The translations under genes were made by a program, and so were the position numbers. The notes under the pieces were generated by a model. That model made no database searches and was not told the DNA's origin. It saw only the letters and a list, made by a program, of their open reading frames with translations. A stretch of DNA of 64,000 nucleotides from Prorocentrum cordatum (Eukaryota; Sar; Dinophyceae; Prorocentrales; Prorocentraceae): contig CAUYUJ010016716.1 of assembly GCA_963575745.1 (NCBI GenBank), positions 1-64,000 on the forward strand, written 5' to 3'. Below, in pieces: positions 33,061-44,130 of this stretch (positions are counted from its first letter, which is position 1; each line of letters opens with the position of its first letter).

Positions 33061-33930
33061 CACACCCTCCCTCGGGGGCTCGGAGGCCCCCAGACTGTGC
33101 GGCGGCAGCACCGTCGTGGCGGGTCCTTCGGGGTCCGAAGGGCGGCTTCCGCACGGTTCTGGGCCTTGGGCCGTGCTCCCATCAGTGTCGTTTTCACCGA
33201 CCCCCCATCCTCATCCCCTTCGAGACGCCCACCAAATTACCACCCCAGTTGGGGATGCACCCCTCGAAACCCGAAGGGAACGGCCAATATCCCCATCTCG
33301 GGGGCTGAATCGGCCAGTGGGGCGCAGGCCACGCCGCTGGGGATGGGGATCGTTCAAACGATGCTTCGAGGGACAGGCCCGACTTACGACTGGGGCCTCC
33401 AGGGTCCCAGCACGTTGCGGAGACGGACCGTGCGGTGAGATCTTTCTCAGGCGGGCTTATCCGAGGCAGGGATTTCTACATTACCACCGCCTGGGAAATG
33501 GATCTTCGGGAACCCATAGGTAGGCGGTGACATGGACATATTCGGGCCCCCGGGCGCCAAGATGTATCCATGCCCACCGCCCGCTGGGGTCCCAGGACGT
33601 CGGTTTCACAGGCGGTGGATACCGATAGATCCCCGCCTCGCAGTTTAGGATCGGAAAGATCGTTCCAGAGCGTTCCCGAATGCCTGCAGAGCGTTGACCA
33701 GAGCTCTGGAAAGGCCGCGGCGCCCGCTGCATATCTTCCAGATTCGCCAGATCTCATAGATCCCCGATCTATCCCGATCCGATGTTGTTTCCTTCCTGGC
33801 GGCGTTTAGTCTTCCGGGAGTCCTAGGTCGGTCACCGCACGGTCTGTAGCCGCAACGCTTCGGGACCCCCGCAAGGCCTCCTATGATCCGATGCGTTCCG
33901 ATTCGATTCGCGGGCTGGGCCCGCGATCCC
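33061..33930. other. Spacer with copies of the 13-kb inverted-repeat family
   Basis: 33655-33770 (gcgttcc, ggccgcggcgcccgctgcat, cgccagatctcatagat) is homologous to the reverse complement of about 13150-13260. gggacaggcccgactta at 33370-33386 matches the right end of the TTAGGTCGGGC family without a visible left partner. No gene is seen. Confidence 0.5.
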
Positions 33931-33934
33931 GATC

Positions 33935-34083
33935 CATGTCCCTCTACAGGAGGAATATTCCAACATAGCTTCAAAAAACGTCTGGGGACGATTTTTCGAC
34001 CATGTTTGACAATTTGGGGATTTTGTTTGACTTTTTCAGATTTTTCTTCAAAATCCGCCTGTAGGGGGACATGCCGGAACTAT
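33935..34083. mobile_element. TTAGGTCGGGC-family MITE with eroded left tip
   Basis: catgtccctctacaggagga on the left mirrors aatccgcctgtagggggaca on the right. The outer about 10 bp of the left end no longer match the family, and the right tip reads gccggaactat. Direct repeats of about 54 bp (33881-33934 and 34085-34138, sharing gattcgattcgcgggctggg) flank it, so the insertion sits in a local duplication. Confidence 0.7.
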
Positions 34084-34138
34084 CCTACGATCCGATGCGT
34101 CGCGATTCGATTCGCGGGCTGGGCCCGCCATCCCAATC

Positions 34139-34700
34139 CTATTCGATCTGGCTCGATTTCGCTGGCACCAGCAGTGGCCAGCCGCAGCGGGGCGCGGCCA
34201 TCCGGTGCCGATCCGCTTCGAGACGATCCTCCTGCGACCCGATGCGTTTTCGGTCCGATCCGGTTCCGCGACTCGGTCCAGCTCGGGCCTGCCCCATCGA
34301 TCCTCCCCGAGCTCGTTCCACTACTCGCAGAGTGCCTACTGCCATTCGTCTGTCCGCCTTTGTGTTTATGTATATCGTGCATTCCCCGCGGCGGATCAAG
34401 GCCACTTGCGAGTAGCAACTTTGCGAGTCGTGGAACGCGCTCGTCTAGATTCCCTCCCCCGCCCGCCCCCACCGCCGCCGCCGTGGCCTCCGTGCCGCCG
34501 CGCCACCGTGCCCCCGCAGAGGCGAGCGACACCTGCGAGGCCGCGAGCGAGGACGGCGCTAGCTCTGCCCGGTGCTCCTCTTCATCCCTCCCTCTCTCCC
34601 TCCTCGTGCGTCTCCATCCTCCCTGCATCCTCCCGGCCTCCTCCCTCCTCTCTCCTCCCTCGAATCCTCCTCATCGTCCCTCCTGCCCGCTCCTCTTCTC
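34139..34700. other. Spacer, no recognisable gene
   Basis: gatccgatgcg-type motifs persist to about 34260. The rest becomes progressively pyrimidine-rich. I see no gene. Confidence 0.5.
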
Positions 34701-35007
34701 TCCTGCCTTTCCTCATCCTCCTCCTCCTCCTCCTGCTCCTCCTCCTGCTCCTCCTACTCCCCCTGTGCCTCCCCCCTCACATGGCTCTGCAGCCTGACCT
34801 GTAGCTGCTGGTGGTCGCTCCCTCCTCCTCCTCCTCCTCCTCCTCCTCCTCCTCCTCCTTCTCCTTCTCCTCCTCGTCCTCGTCCTCACCATCATTATCA
34901 TGGTCCTCTCCGCCATCTTCTCTCTCCTCCTTGCCCCCCCTCCTGCTGTCCAAGCTCATCCTCCTCGTCCTCATGATCATCCATCACCAGCATCGTCATG
35001 ATCAGCG

Positions 35008-35082
<75 letters not shown>

Positions 35083-35206
35083 GCGAAAGCAGCATCAGCA
35101 GCAGCATCATCATCGTCAGCCGCATAATCATAATGATAGTCACCATCATCACCATCATTAGCATCAGCATCGTCATCATCATCGTCATCACCATCATCGT
35201 CATCAC

Positions 35207-35261
<55 letters not shown>

Positions 35262-35375
35262 GTCATCGTCATCGTCCGCATCATCATCATCCTCATCATC
35301 AGCATCATACTCATCATCATCAGCATCATCATCATCAGCAGCAGCAGCATCATCATCCTTTCCCTCTCCTTCCTC
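34701..35375. repeat. (CCT)n then (CAT)n microsatellites
   Basis: CCT-rich sequence runs to about 34875 and cat/cag/cgt triplets occupy about 35005-35355. Confidence 0.95.
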
Positions 35376-35655
35376 TCCTCCCTCTCCTCCCTCTCCTCCC
35401 CTCATCCTCCTCCTCCTGGTTCCTGGTTCCCGGTGGCTTAAGATCCCAGCGGCTGCAGCCTCTCCCCCAGGGCCGGTCGGCTCTTGCGACTCTTGCGGGG
35501 CGGTGATCAAACTAGTGCCAGGCAACCCCTGGAGCACCGCTCCCCATGGGTCACCGGCGGCAGTATTGGTGAGAAGTGCAAGCGTAGAGACGGCAAGCAG
35601 ACGAGGAGAGGGATGGAGTGAGGAAAGTCAAGCAGTGGCGAAGCGTCCTGGCTCG

Positions 35656-35834
35656 CCTATAGCCCCACCAAGCAATGTTCTAAGAACCTTTAAAGTGGCT
35701 CACACGAAATGTCCTTAGAACATTTCTGGTCGGGACTGTCTTGTTTTGTCGCATCGGGTTTATGTTCGAAGAACATTGGTTATGTTCTTCGAACGTTTTT
35801 GGGCTCTAAGAACATTTCGTGGTAGGACTATAGG
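35656..35834. mobile_element. TIR element with CTATAGCCC ends
   Basis: The ends read CCTATAGCCCCACCAAG on the left and, from the right on the other strand, CCTATAGTCCTACCACG. Each then has aatgttct-aga. The interior carries two further palindromes (gttcgaagaacat and its inverse). The copy is non-coding. Confidence 0.6.
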
Positions 35835-36099
35835 AATGCCAGGACAGTCGGTCCCTGCTCGAGGGAGGGGGTGGTGACGCCGGTGGGGTTTGGGTGGTGC
35901 CAGCGCGGGCCCCGGCCACGCGGAAGGCACAGCGGCCTCTCCCCCTCTTTTGCCCATCTTGCAAGAGCCCCCCGTAGCCAGCCCACGGCCCCGCGTTGAG
36001 GCAGGCGTGAGGCACCCTTAGCGTGGAACTGTGCCTGGCGGATGGGTCCACCGGGCGTGGGGGAGGTCTGTATGCCCTCGTGGTGGGCCCGGATGGTCC
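35835..36099. other. GC-rich spacer without recognisable gene
   Basis: No repeat and no convincing frame. Confidence 0.5.
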
Positions 36100-36286
36100 A
36101 GGCCTCTCGGGTGGGGTCCGAGCAGACGGGGTCGGGGGCTTGCGCCGCATCGCCGGTGCATCGCCGATGCGGCTCGATGTGGACCCCATTCCCTCCAAGC
36201 CGACGCATCGCCGATGCATCGCAGATGCATCGGCGATGCGGCGGGGTCCTCCGACCCCATCTACTCGGACCCCATCTAGGAGGCCT
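36100..36286. mobile_element. Foldback element with GCATCGCCGATGC core
   Basis: The left arm aggcctctcgggtggggtcc, then gagcagacggggtcgg, pairs with the right arm read on the other strand as aggcctcctagatggggtcc, then gagtagatggggtcgg. The inner part is a run of gcatcgccgatgcat palindromes. Related gatgtatcggcgatgtat motifs occur at 27655 and 60160. Confidence 0.6.
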
Positions 36287-36774
36287 CTAAGTTGCGGGCA
36301 ATACTTATATCCATATCCAGAGCGTCTTGGACTGTTTGGGAAGGGGTGCCGCAAGGGTTTGAGAAGGGGTGCCGCAAGGCCGAGTCGCACTGGATATGGA
36401 TAAAAATCGGCCCTTCAGGGGCCAGATGTTTATCCATCTCCAGTGCGCCTCCAGTTTCTGCGGAAGGGAGCCCAAAACTCCAAGACTCACTGGATGTGGA
36501 TCTCATTGTTGCCTGCCTCAATGCTGTCCCCCTCCCCGTAGCGTTATCCCCTCCCCCACCCCACTGGCGGCGATCGCGGCACAGCGGGCCGGAGCGCGGC
36601 AGTGGCAGGCCTCACGGCCCAGGAGAGCCGCCTCCGGCGGCCGGCCGCCACGCGGGTGGTGAGACGGGCTCCAGGCGGGCGGCCGCGCGCGGCCCAGGCC
36701 GTCAAAGGGGTGCTCCGCCGGCGGGAAGGCCACGGGCGGCGTCTGCGCGGGGCCCGCGCGCCCCCTCGGGGGTC
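36287..36774. repeat. Spacer with triplicated tggatatggat motif
   Basis: Copies of cactggatatggat lie at about 36388 and 36487 (variant gtggat), with inverse copies atccatatccag near 36309 and atccatctccagtgc near 36432. ggggtgccgcaagg is doubled at 36342 and 36366. No gene is seen. Confidence 0.5.
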
Positions 36775-37015
36775 TCCTCCTCCTCCTCCTCCTCCTCCTC
36801 CTCCTCCTCCTCCTCCTCGCTCCTCGCTCCTCGCTCCTCGCTCCTCCCTCCTCGCTCCTCCTCCTCCTCCTCCTCCTCCTCCTCCTCCTCCTCCTCCTCC
36901 TCCTCCTCCTCGCTCCTCCTCCTCCTCCTCCTCCTCCGCCTCCTCCTCCTCCTCCTCCTCCTCCTCCTCCTCCTCCTCCTCCTCCTCCTCCTCCTCCTCC
37001 TCCTCCTCGCTCCTC
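36775..37015. repeat. (CTC)n microsatellite
   Basis: CTC triplets with gctcctcgctcctc interruptions, about 240 bp. Confidence 0.95.
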
Positions 37016-37299
37016 CTTGGATGCGCAACCCTTACAGGGGATGCGTCTGGGGCTGTCCGAGGGCCCGCGATTCGCTCAAGCATTATTTCTATCACTGCTC
37101 TCCCATGGATATGCTCGCCCGTAGACAGCTTCGAGCGGATCTCCCTGCGGCCCCCGTTCTGGACCCCCTCTTGGCTCTGGGCCTGATCCACCCAAGCCCC
37201 GAAGCCTTCCGTTTTATAGCGTTCTTTTTTCCAGCTTTATCGTTTGGCCCACCAAGAGAGTAAGGCCCACCCAATCCCATTTTCTCAGGAGGCCGCCCA

Positions 37300-37475
37300 A
37301 AGCCTCCTCCTCCTCCTCCTCCTCCTCCTCCNNNNNNNNNNNNNNNNNNNNNNNNNNNNNNNNNNNNNNNNNNNNNNNNNNNNNNNNNNNNNNNNNNNNN
37401 NNNNNNNNNNNNNNNNNNNNNNNNNNNNNNNCTCCTCCTCCTCCTCCTCCTCCTCCTCCTCCTCCTCCTCCTCCT
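37300..37475. repeat. (CTC)n microsatellite containing an assembly gap
   Basis: CTC triplets on both sides of exactly 100 N at 37332-37431. The round number suggests a placeholder, so the true length of the tract is unknown. Confidence 0.97.
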
Positions 37476-37699
37476 TTCTCCCTCACCTCCTCCTGCGCAT
37501 TTTGCGTCCATGCACAGGGCCCGCGTCGCTCGCATCGACCTCGAGAGCACTGCAGAGGACGGGGTAGCGCCTGGGGACCAACGATCAGCAGCCCCAACGA
37601 CGCGTTCACCGCGTACAGGGTCAGCGTGACGCCCGTGGGTATGATGCGCACCTGCCCAGCGAGAAGAAGGCGGAGGACAGTAAGAAGAAAGATGGGGAC

Positions 37700-38140
37700 C
37701 AGAAAGAGAGGAGGATGAGAAGAAGGCTGGAGGTCAAGAAGGAGGAGGAGGAGGAGGAGGAGAAGGAGGAGGAGGAGGAAGAGAGGAGGAGAGAAGGAGG
37801 AGAGGAGGAGAGGAGGAGGAGGAGACGAGGAGACGAGGAGAGCAGGAGGAGGAGGAGGAGGAGGAGGAGGCGGAAGAGGGGCTTGAAGGTAGCAGGCCAG
37901 CGAAAAGCAGAGGCCGTAGGGACGAATGGTCAGATGGGATAGAAAAACGAACGACACGGCCGGCATCCGAGAGGACACGGGACTCTTCCGACTGCGACCT
38001 CGTCTTGGACTTCCGACTCTTCCGCCTGCGACCTCTTTCGACTCTTCCGACTGCGACTTCGACCTCCGACTCTTCGGACTGAAACTGCGACTGCGACGTC
38101 CGACTCTTCTGACTGCGACTGCGACTGCGACTGCGACGCA
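37700..38140. repeat. (GGA)n tract and cgactcttccgactgcga minisatellite
   Basis: GGA/GAGGA occupies 37738-37870. 37980-38140 is a degenerate repeat of cgactcttccgactgcga, ending in pure (gcgact)n. Confidence 0.85.
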
Positions 38141-38357
38141 CATTGAGCACCTGGCAGATGCCTCGGGATTGGGCAAAAACAGCCACAGCATGTAGCACAC
38201 TGTCCGAGAGGACACACATCTGTCCCGATGAGGGACAAGGCGCGGAGATCGAGAAGGAACTCGAGGGACCTCAGGCGCACGGGGGCACCCTTGGCCTTGA
38301 ACACAGGGCGGACGAGTCACCCGCGCCATGTGTCTCCCTGCCGTCGTCGTGCTCAAC

Positions 38358-38481
38358 TTAGGTCGGGCATGTCCCCCTACGGGCGGATTGTGGACGAAAA
38401 ATCAAAAACAGCCAAAACAATACTCAAGAATGTTCAACTAGGTTTGAATATTCCCCCAGGAGAGGGACAGGCCCGACTTAA
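38358..38481. mobile_element. TTAGGTCGGGC-family MITE, 124 bp
   Basis: The left end TTAGGTCGGGCATGTCCC, then cctacgggcgg, mirrors the right end gggacaggcccgacttaa. The target duplications are TGCTCAAC (38350-38357) and TGCTAAAC (38482-38489), with one difference. It is the shortest copy here and also lacks coding capacity. Confidence 0.88.
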
Positions 38482-38489
38482 TGCTAAAC

Positions 38490-39190
38490 AGAAGGAGCGC
38501 CGAGCAAGGAGCAGTGGAGCTTTGCTGGCGACGGCGAGCCTCGGCCAAGAGTAGGCTCCCCAACACGAGTCTGGGGGAGCCCAGAGTGGTCTGGGACGCA
38601 CAGAGACATACTAAGACTATTATGTCCTCCTCGGAGGTGCGCGTCCGACCCGAACAGATAGTATACCCATCTTGTAGCATGTCGTTTCCCGAGCGGTGTG
38701 GCCGGAAAGCGCCCGCCACGACGGATGTACTCTGAGATTTCTCGGTGCCCGCGGCGCCCCTGGGGGGGCCACGCACACATAGTAGAAGCATGTTGGGTTG
38801 ACGCCAATGGTCCTGATCTCCGCATCTTGGCTGCAGGGGCGCCCTTGGTCTTGAGCAAAGGGCGGACGAATCACCTGCAGAAGAGCGCGTTCCCCTGCAA
38901 CCGAGGCCTGCTTATGAACCGCGCCGACCGAAAGAATCGAACGGAGCGGAGCCGTGTCTAGCGGCACGGGCTGGCACGGCACACTCCAACTGTCGGGTTC
39001 GCGTGGCTCTCCCTCCCGTCTGCCATCGGACACGCGCTGACATGGCGCGTGGGCGCGCCATCCGCAGCGAAGCCTCAGACCAATGCCGTCTGATTTGGCG
39101 ACGGAGCGCGCCGATGATGTACGGAAACGGGGCACGCCGCTGATCCGCGCGCCCTAATCCATGTATCGGCGGCGAGCCTTGGGGGAAAAA
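38490..39190. other. Unique GC-rich sequence without recognisable gene
   Basis: No repeat family or recognisable frame found. Confidence 0.5.
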
Positions 39191-39365
39191 AGAAAGGGCG
39201 GGCCGTCTCAGAAGGCTCGGAAGTCCCCCGGCCTTCTGAGAAGTTTGCCGAGTCTTCCCCGGAGACACGGGAAACCTCTCGGAGGGCGCGAGGCCTCCTG
39301 AGCAGCCCCGCCGCCTTCCGAAAGGGCCTTATCCTTCTCACTTTCCCCCCGCGCTCGCCACCGAA
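39191..39365. repeat. Dispersed repeat shared with 49035-49240
   Basis: gggcgggccgtctcagaagg, ggccttctgagaag and ccgagtcttccccgg parallel ggcggaccttctcagaagg, cattctgggaag and ctgagccttcccgg at the other locus. Each holds internal aagcttgctgagccttcc-type repeats. Confidence 0.55.
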
Positions 39366-39369
39366 TGAT

Positions 39370-39985
39370 GTAGGTTCGCGTCGTGTCGACCGGCGGCGAC
39401 CCCGACGCCGGCGTTCAACATTGAATGCCGGCGGAGGCCCAAAATCGGTCGATGTTGAACGATCAGACCTTACGGAAATGGCCGATCGCTCAAGGTTGAA
39501 CGATCCTCGCGGCGTCAGGGACCAGCGCCCAGGTCGACACGGCACGAACCTACCGTACGGAGCCGGGACCCGCCGCAGATCCGCGCGCCCCGACCCACGT
39601 TTGCGCTTGAACCCGATGCCGGCGCAGCGGGGCGCAGGCCGTCGTGCGCCTGCGCCCCTCCTGTGGGCCATGCATCGGCCTGCCTGGGGGAGCGGCGGTG
39701 CACCGCCGGAATGTTCCCCGACAGGTGCGCGCGGGTCGTGGAGCAAAAGCAGGCTGCGTTAGGTTCGTGCGGCGTCGGCGCGGGGAAAGGCTTATGACAC
39801 CGCTCCGATCGTCCAACCTTGAACTGGTCGCGGCCCCGATCGTTCAAGGTTGAACTCCGTCGGGTCGTGTGGCGCCACCGTGTCCCTCGGTGTTTCCGCG
39901 CCGTTCCATCATGCGGAGTCCAACCTTGAACGCCTTCGCCGGCGTCGCCAGCGCGCCATCGCCGCATGAACCTACCGTAAACACA
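39370..39985. repeat. Cluster of GTTCAAGGTTGAAC palindromes
   Basis: Six near-palindromic boxes occur in both orientations (near 39412, 39449, 39491, 39819, 39846 and 39919). Most are paired at about 60-70 bp with a second box, gaacctaccgta or its inverse taggttcg (39373, 39545, 39759, 39967). The pairing makes nested inverted repeats. Confidence 0.55.
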
Positions 39986-40160
39986 CTTCGGGCCCTAGGC
40001 AGCTGGTCGGCACAGCGGAATCGCAGTCCAGGAGCTCCCCTTGGTGGGGACCCAAGAAAAACAACAGCGCAGACGTTCGGACGTCCAAGAACGACACGGC
40101 TTCTTCGCTGACGCTGGGCACACTCGCCCATATTGTTCCCCAAAGATCGGGCCTAGGCGG
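39986..40160. other. Unique spacer
   Basis: No gene or repeat recognised. Confidence 0.45.
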
Positions 40161-40445
40161 TCCTCGAGGCTCCCAAGTGAAGCCCAGCAAGCCTCTTAGA
40201 CGGCTCCGAATGGGGCACCACCACCAGACCGCTGGAAGCCACACCTCCAATACGGACTCGAGACCCCCAGAGGCCCGCAAGAGGCTTTCAAGAGGCCCTC
40301 ACCAAGCCCTCAAGAGGCTCCCGGCTAGCCCCCGAGAGGACCCCCGGACGCCTCACGAGGCCCCCAAGAGGCCCCCAAGATACCCTCAAGGGGCCTCCAG
40401 AAAGCCCCCAACAGGGCCCCCAAGAGAACACCTGAGGTTTCTGAT
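40161..40445. repeat. GAGGCCCCCAAGAGG minisatellite
   Basis: Degenerate 12-15-bp units (gaggcccccaagaggccccc) are the inverse orientation of the TTGGGGGCCTC family. Confidence 0.65.
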
Positions 40446-41200
40446 CCACGCACAGTGAGCTGGCAGAACGAAACGAGGGCCGCAATATACACACACACAC
40501 ACATAGACACACAACCATGGTAAGATGGCGTGCGTGCATCATCAGTCGGTATCACCTCATGCGGATTGGATCCCAACTTCCCAAGAGATCCTATAAGCCA
40601 AACCATAATGTAACAATACCTGGGCAGAGAAGAGAACTCGGCGGTGCTCGTAGAGACGGCCGCTTTCGCTGCATCAAGACATGTTTCCATGGCAATGCTC
40701 TCCACCTCGGCCTCCCCTCCCACCATCATGCCCCATGTGGCCAATACCAGACCGCAGCAGGACAACCAGATACGCCAGTCGAGGTACTGATCAGCCCAAG
40801 CAGCCTGCCGACAGGTGACTGGACGGGGGGGAAGAGGAAAGTGAGGCGAGGGATGAGGCCCGTGCCAGGACAAACACTGACAGAACAAGCACCTGAACCG
40901 AGTGCTACAAGGGAAGCGAGTTGTGTATGCACATCTTGCCAGAGGCCCACTCAGACCATAGACAGCAAGTTGCTTAGGCATAAAAAACACAGACGCTCAA
41001 GGGGATGTTTGTTATGGCACACCCATGAACGTGTCAGCTGGCAAGGCTTGTCAGCGAACACGCTCTGTGAGCTGGTGGGTGAAACCGTTTGGAATGAGGG
41101 GAAAAGGGTGATAAAAAACCCTTCCGGACGAATTACCGGAGGACGGATGGATTTTTGAAGGCGTTAGCCAGACTAACCCCAAACAGCGTGCACTAGCACA
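40446..41200. other. Unique sequence without recognisable gene
   Basis: A short (AC)n run lies near 40488, otherwise unique sequence with no supported frame. Confidence 0.5.
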
Positions 41201-41269
41201 CTACATGATGCAACTAGCGTATTGCCATATATGTGGTGCAAACAACGTTGTACAATTGATGTCGTGCAC

Positions 41270-41453
41270 TAACATTATTAAAAAAAATACATTTACATGC
41301 ACATAAAGCTGTACATATACATAATGCGGTACATATACATATACATAACCATATACATAAGCATGTGGATATGCATATGCATATACCTATACATAAACAT
41401 AGTCACTTACATATAGTTATACATAAACATGTACATAAACAGGTACATGTAAA
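41270..41453. repeat. ACATATACAT-rich tract
   Basis: Imperfect cata/tacata repeats, AT-rich compared with the surroundings. They continue at 41590-41700 beyond the palindrome. Confidence 0.85.
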
Positions 41454-41454
41454 A

Positions 41455-41591
41455 GGGGCCACATGCGATCCCCACGATTTCTGAGGGGAAGGTGGGGTCC
41501 ATTCCTTTCGGGAGCTCGCGAACAAAGTGAACCCCACCCTCCCCCTCAGAAGTGGTGGGGGGGTATGGGGTAAGGTTCGCATGTGGCCCCC
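41455..41591. mobile_element. GGGGGCC foldback palindrome, copy 2
   Basis: ggggccacatgcgatcccca is mirrored by ggttcgcatgtggccccc, with ctgaggggaaggtgggg opposite ccccaccctccccctcag. It sits inside the cata-rich tract. Flanking octamers CATGTAAA and AATGTATA agree at six of eight positions. Confidence 0.85.
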
Positions 41592-41799
41592 TAATGTATA
41601 CACATACATACAAACAAACATACATACGTACAGACATACAAACACGTGTACGTGTGTATCCATGTGTATATATGCAACTATGGTGCAAGCTACGTGGTGT
41701 CATATACGTAGCGAAAGCAAACATGTACATACATATGGAAGTGCAAAATGAGTGGCGCAACAAAACATGACAATGTTATTCTACAAAGTTGGCGAATAC

Positions 41800-42160
41800 T
41801 GGAATGTGCGGTCTATGTGATGCAATGTGCGTGGCGCACGCATGATATACGGTACGACGTATGTGGTACCATGTTTGTGGTGTTATATATGTGGCGCACC
41901 GGCGCTGGACAATCAAGGTTGTGAAATTTGTGTGGAACTATGCGGTACAATAGATACGTGGTGCAATCCTTGGGGCGCAGCTTATGTACTATCAACTCTG
42001 TGGCATACGTTACGCGGTGCAAAACGCTTGTTTGCAACATGTGTGATGCAACTTGCGTGGCGCAAGTTATGCGGTGTAAACTATGTGGTGTTATGTGCGT
42101 TAAGCAGCAAATGTAGTGCAACAGTGTGGTTCTGTCGACGTGGTGTTATTAATTTTTGTT
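41800..42160. repeat. Degenerate satellite with tatgtggtgcaa motif, about 20 bp period
   Basis: Motifs such as tatgtgatgcaatg, tatgcggtacaat and ttgcgtggcgcaagt recur every 18-25 bp. Traces extend up to 41200. Frames in it are cysteine- and tryptophan-rich by-products. Confidence 0.6.
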
Positions 42161-42164
42161 CGCG

Positions 42165-42620
42165 GTGAATTGTCAAATCCACTGCTCGCGCAATCATCCC
42201 ACCCGCCCACCCGCAACGTGGATTTCAAAACCAACGCGGCGGCGACTGCGATGACCGTTCGGCTTTGGGGGGGGCCGCCGCGGCCGCGTTAGCGCGCGCA
42301 GGCTCGCGCGCAGAACGGCCAGTTAGTCCGCCGCGACCGACGCGGCCGCGGCGGCGCTGACCGCTGGGGCGATGGCCGCTGGGAACTCCCCGCCGCGCGT
42401 CGCAGGCAACACTTGCGCAAGGGATGGGCGCACCATAGGGCCAGTCTTCTACGCAACCCCCCCGGGAAACAAAGCGACGCCCCCCAGATACGCGCGCGCT
42501 TTGAGGAAAACGTAACAGGAGGCGGGCAATAAAGAGGCGCGCGCGTTGCCGCCGGCCACGATTGCGCCACCCCCCGCACCTCCCCTTCGCGACACCAGGG
42601 GCGCGCGGCGGAAGTAAACA
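42165..42620 (-). repeat. Dispersed repeat family, copy 3 (inverted)
   Basis: gtcaaatccactgctcgcgc is the inverse of the tail landmark at 17650. The downstream part (agggatgggcgcaccatagg, gccggccacgattgcgccac) is homologous to 45585-45740 (agggatggacgtaccatagg, gccaggactgcgccat). Confidence 0.6.
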
Positions 42621-43820
42621 ACGGATGCGAGCTCGACGGCGGGCGCCCACGAGGCTCCACTGCCCACTGGGGGCGCCCGAAGATGGAGCGGAGCGCCGAC
42701 AGGGCCCGGCAGGGGCGCAAAGAAGAAGCAGCAACATCGCCGCGGGAGCATGCGAAGAGAGGCGGTCGCAGAGAAACGCCACGATGTACACCTGCGGGAA
42801 GGACTGTGGGAGGCCTCCAGTTGTCGGAGAAGAGCATGATATGCACCTGGCGAACACGACAGAGAAAGAAAGCAGGACTGCGGGAATGCCCGAGAGAAGG
42901 AGCACGTCGACGCGCACCTGCGCGGAGGCGGAACTCTTCCCATTCGACCCGGGGGACGCAACCGCGGGGCCGATTTGCGGGAACAACGTAAACGATGTGA
43001 GCTCGACCAGTGGCCCCTCAGGGCTCAGCTGCCCCGAGCGGGGGCAGGAGCACCGAAAGTGAATCAACATGGAAGGTTAATACCACCCAACCCAAATTGG
43101 CCTGCTCTCCACGACGAGAGGGGCATGGCCCCCGCCCAAAATCGGCTGCCCCTCGCGATTAAGGGCGCGCCGACCCCGCCCAACATGGGCTGCTCTGATC
43201 AAAGGGGCCTGGGCCCTGGCCATCTCGAGCACGCCTGCTTGTGCTCCGCGGTGAGACGCGCCAGTTTGCGGGGCCGCGACCCCCACGCAGAGGCCCCTCG
43301 CCTGTCTCGGGAAGCACAGGGGGAATTGGAACACCTGCACCTGGGCGAACCAGAGAACACAGGCGGAGACGATAGCAATGGCCAAGATTTGCCTGGACCT
43401 CGGATTCGCGCGCGGGGGCCGCGGCCTCTCCTGCTCGCCTGCGCGGCCCGCTCGCAAGCCAGGGGCGACATCTGACGGCACCGCCCCAAGATGAACGCGG
43501 GCCCGGCGGCCACGCGCGCGCACAGAAGCGCAACGAAAAAGGGGGGCAAGCGCCGGCAGCCAGGTGGACGGACGAGAGAGAGAGAGGAAATAAAAAACAA
43601 AAAAATCGGAGGCCCAATGGGCCAAAGGCGTGCTAAGATCTCCAGTAACTACTTAACAATATTTCTAGTTCGCGCGCGCGGGGCCGCCCCTGGGGGGCCC
43701 CGGACGAAAAGTACCCCGGCCGACCCCCGGTTGATCCCCGGGCGATCCCCAGGGGGGAGGCTATTTTTCGCCACCCCTCACGAGGATCGTGGCCTCCGAG
43801 GGGGGAGGCTGCAATCGACT
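42621..43820. other. GC-rich spacer without recognisable gene
   Basis: High-GC sequence with frames open in several phases and no recognisable protein. Homology to other parts of the window is weak. Confidence 0.45.
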
Positions 43821-43829
43821 ACCCCCCCT

Positions 43830-44130
43830 CCCGCCACAAGGGGCCCCCAAGAGCCCCCCAAGAGGCCCCAGGGGAGCCCAATACGCCGCCAAGGAGCCCC
43901 AAGACGCTCCCAAGAAGCCCCCAAGAAGCCCCCAAGACGGCCCCAAGAGGCCCCAAATAGCGCTCCAGGGCCGGAAAAATGAGCGAAGCGATAAATAGGG
44001 AGAGAGAGAGAGAGAGAAACAAAAAAAAAGAGAAAGAGAGAGAGAGAGAGAACCCCCCCCCCCGCCCCCAAAAAAAGAGAGGGAGAGAGAGAGAGAGAGA
44101 AAGAGAAAGAAACAAAGAGAAATAAATAAT
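43830..44130. repeat. CCCCCAAGAGG minisatellite and (GA)n
   Basis: 43830-43980 has aagcccccaagaagccccca units. 44008-44125 is (GA)n interrupted by a C/A-rich stretch. Confidence 0.75.
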
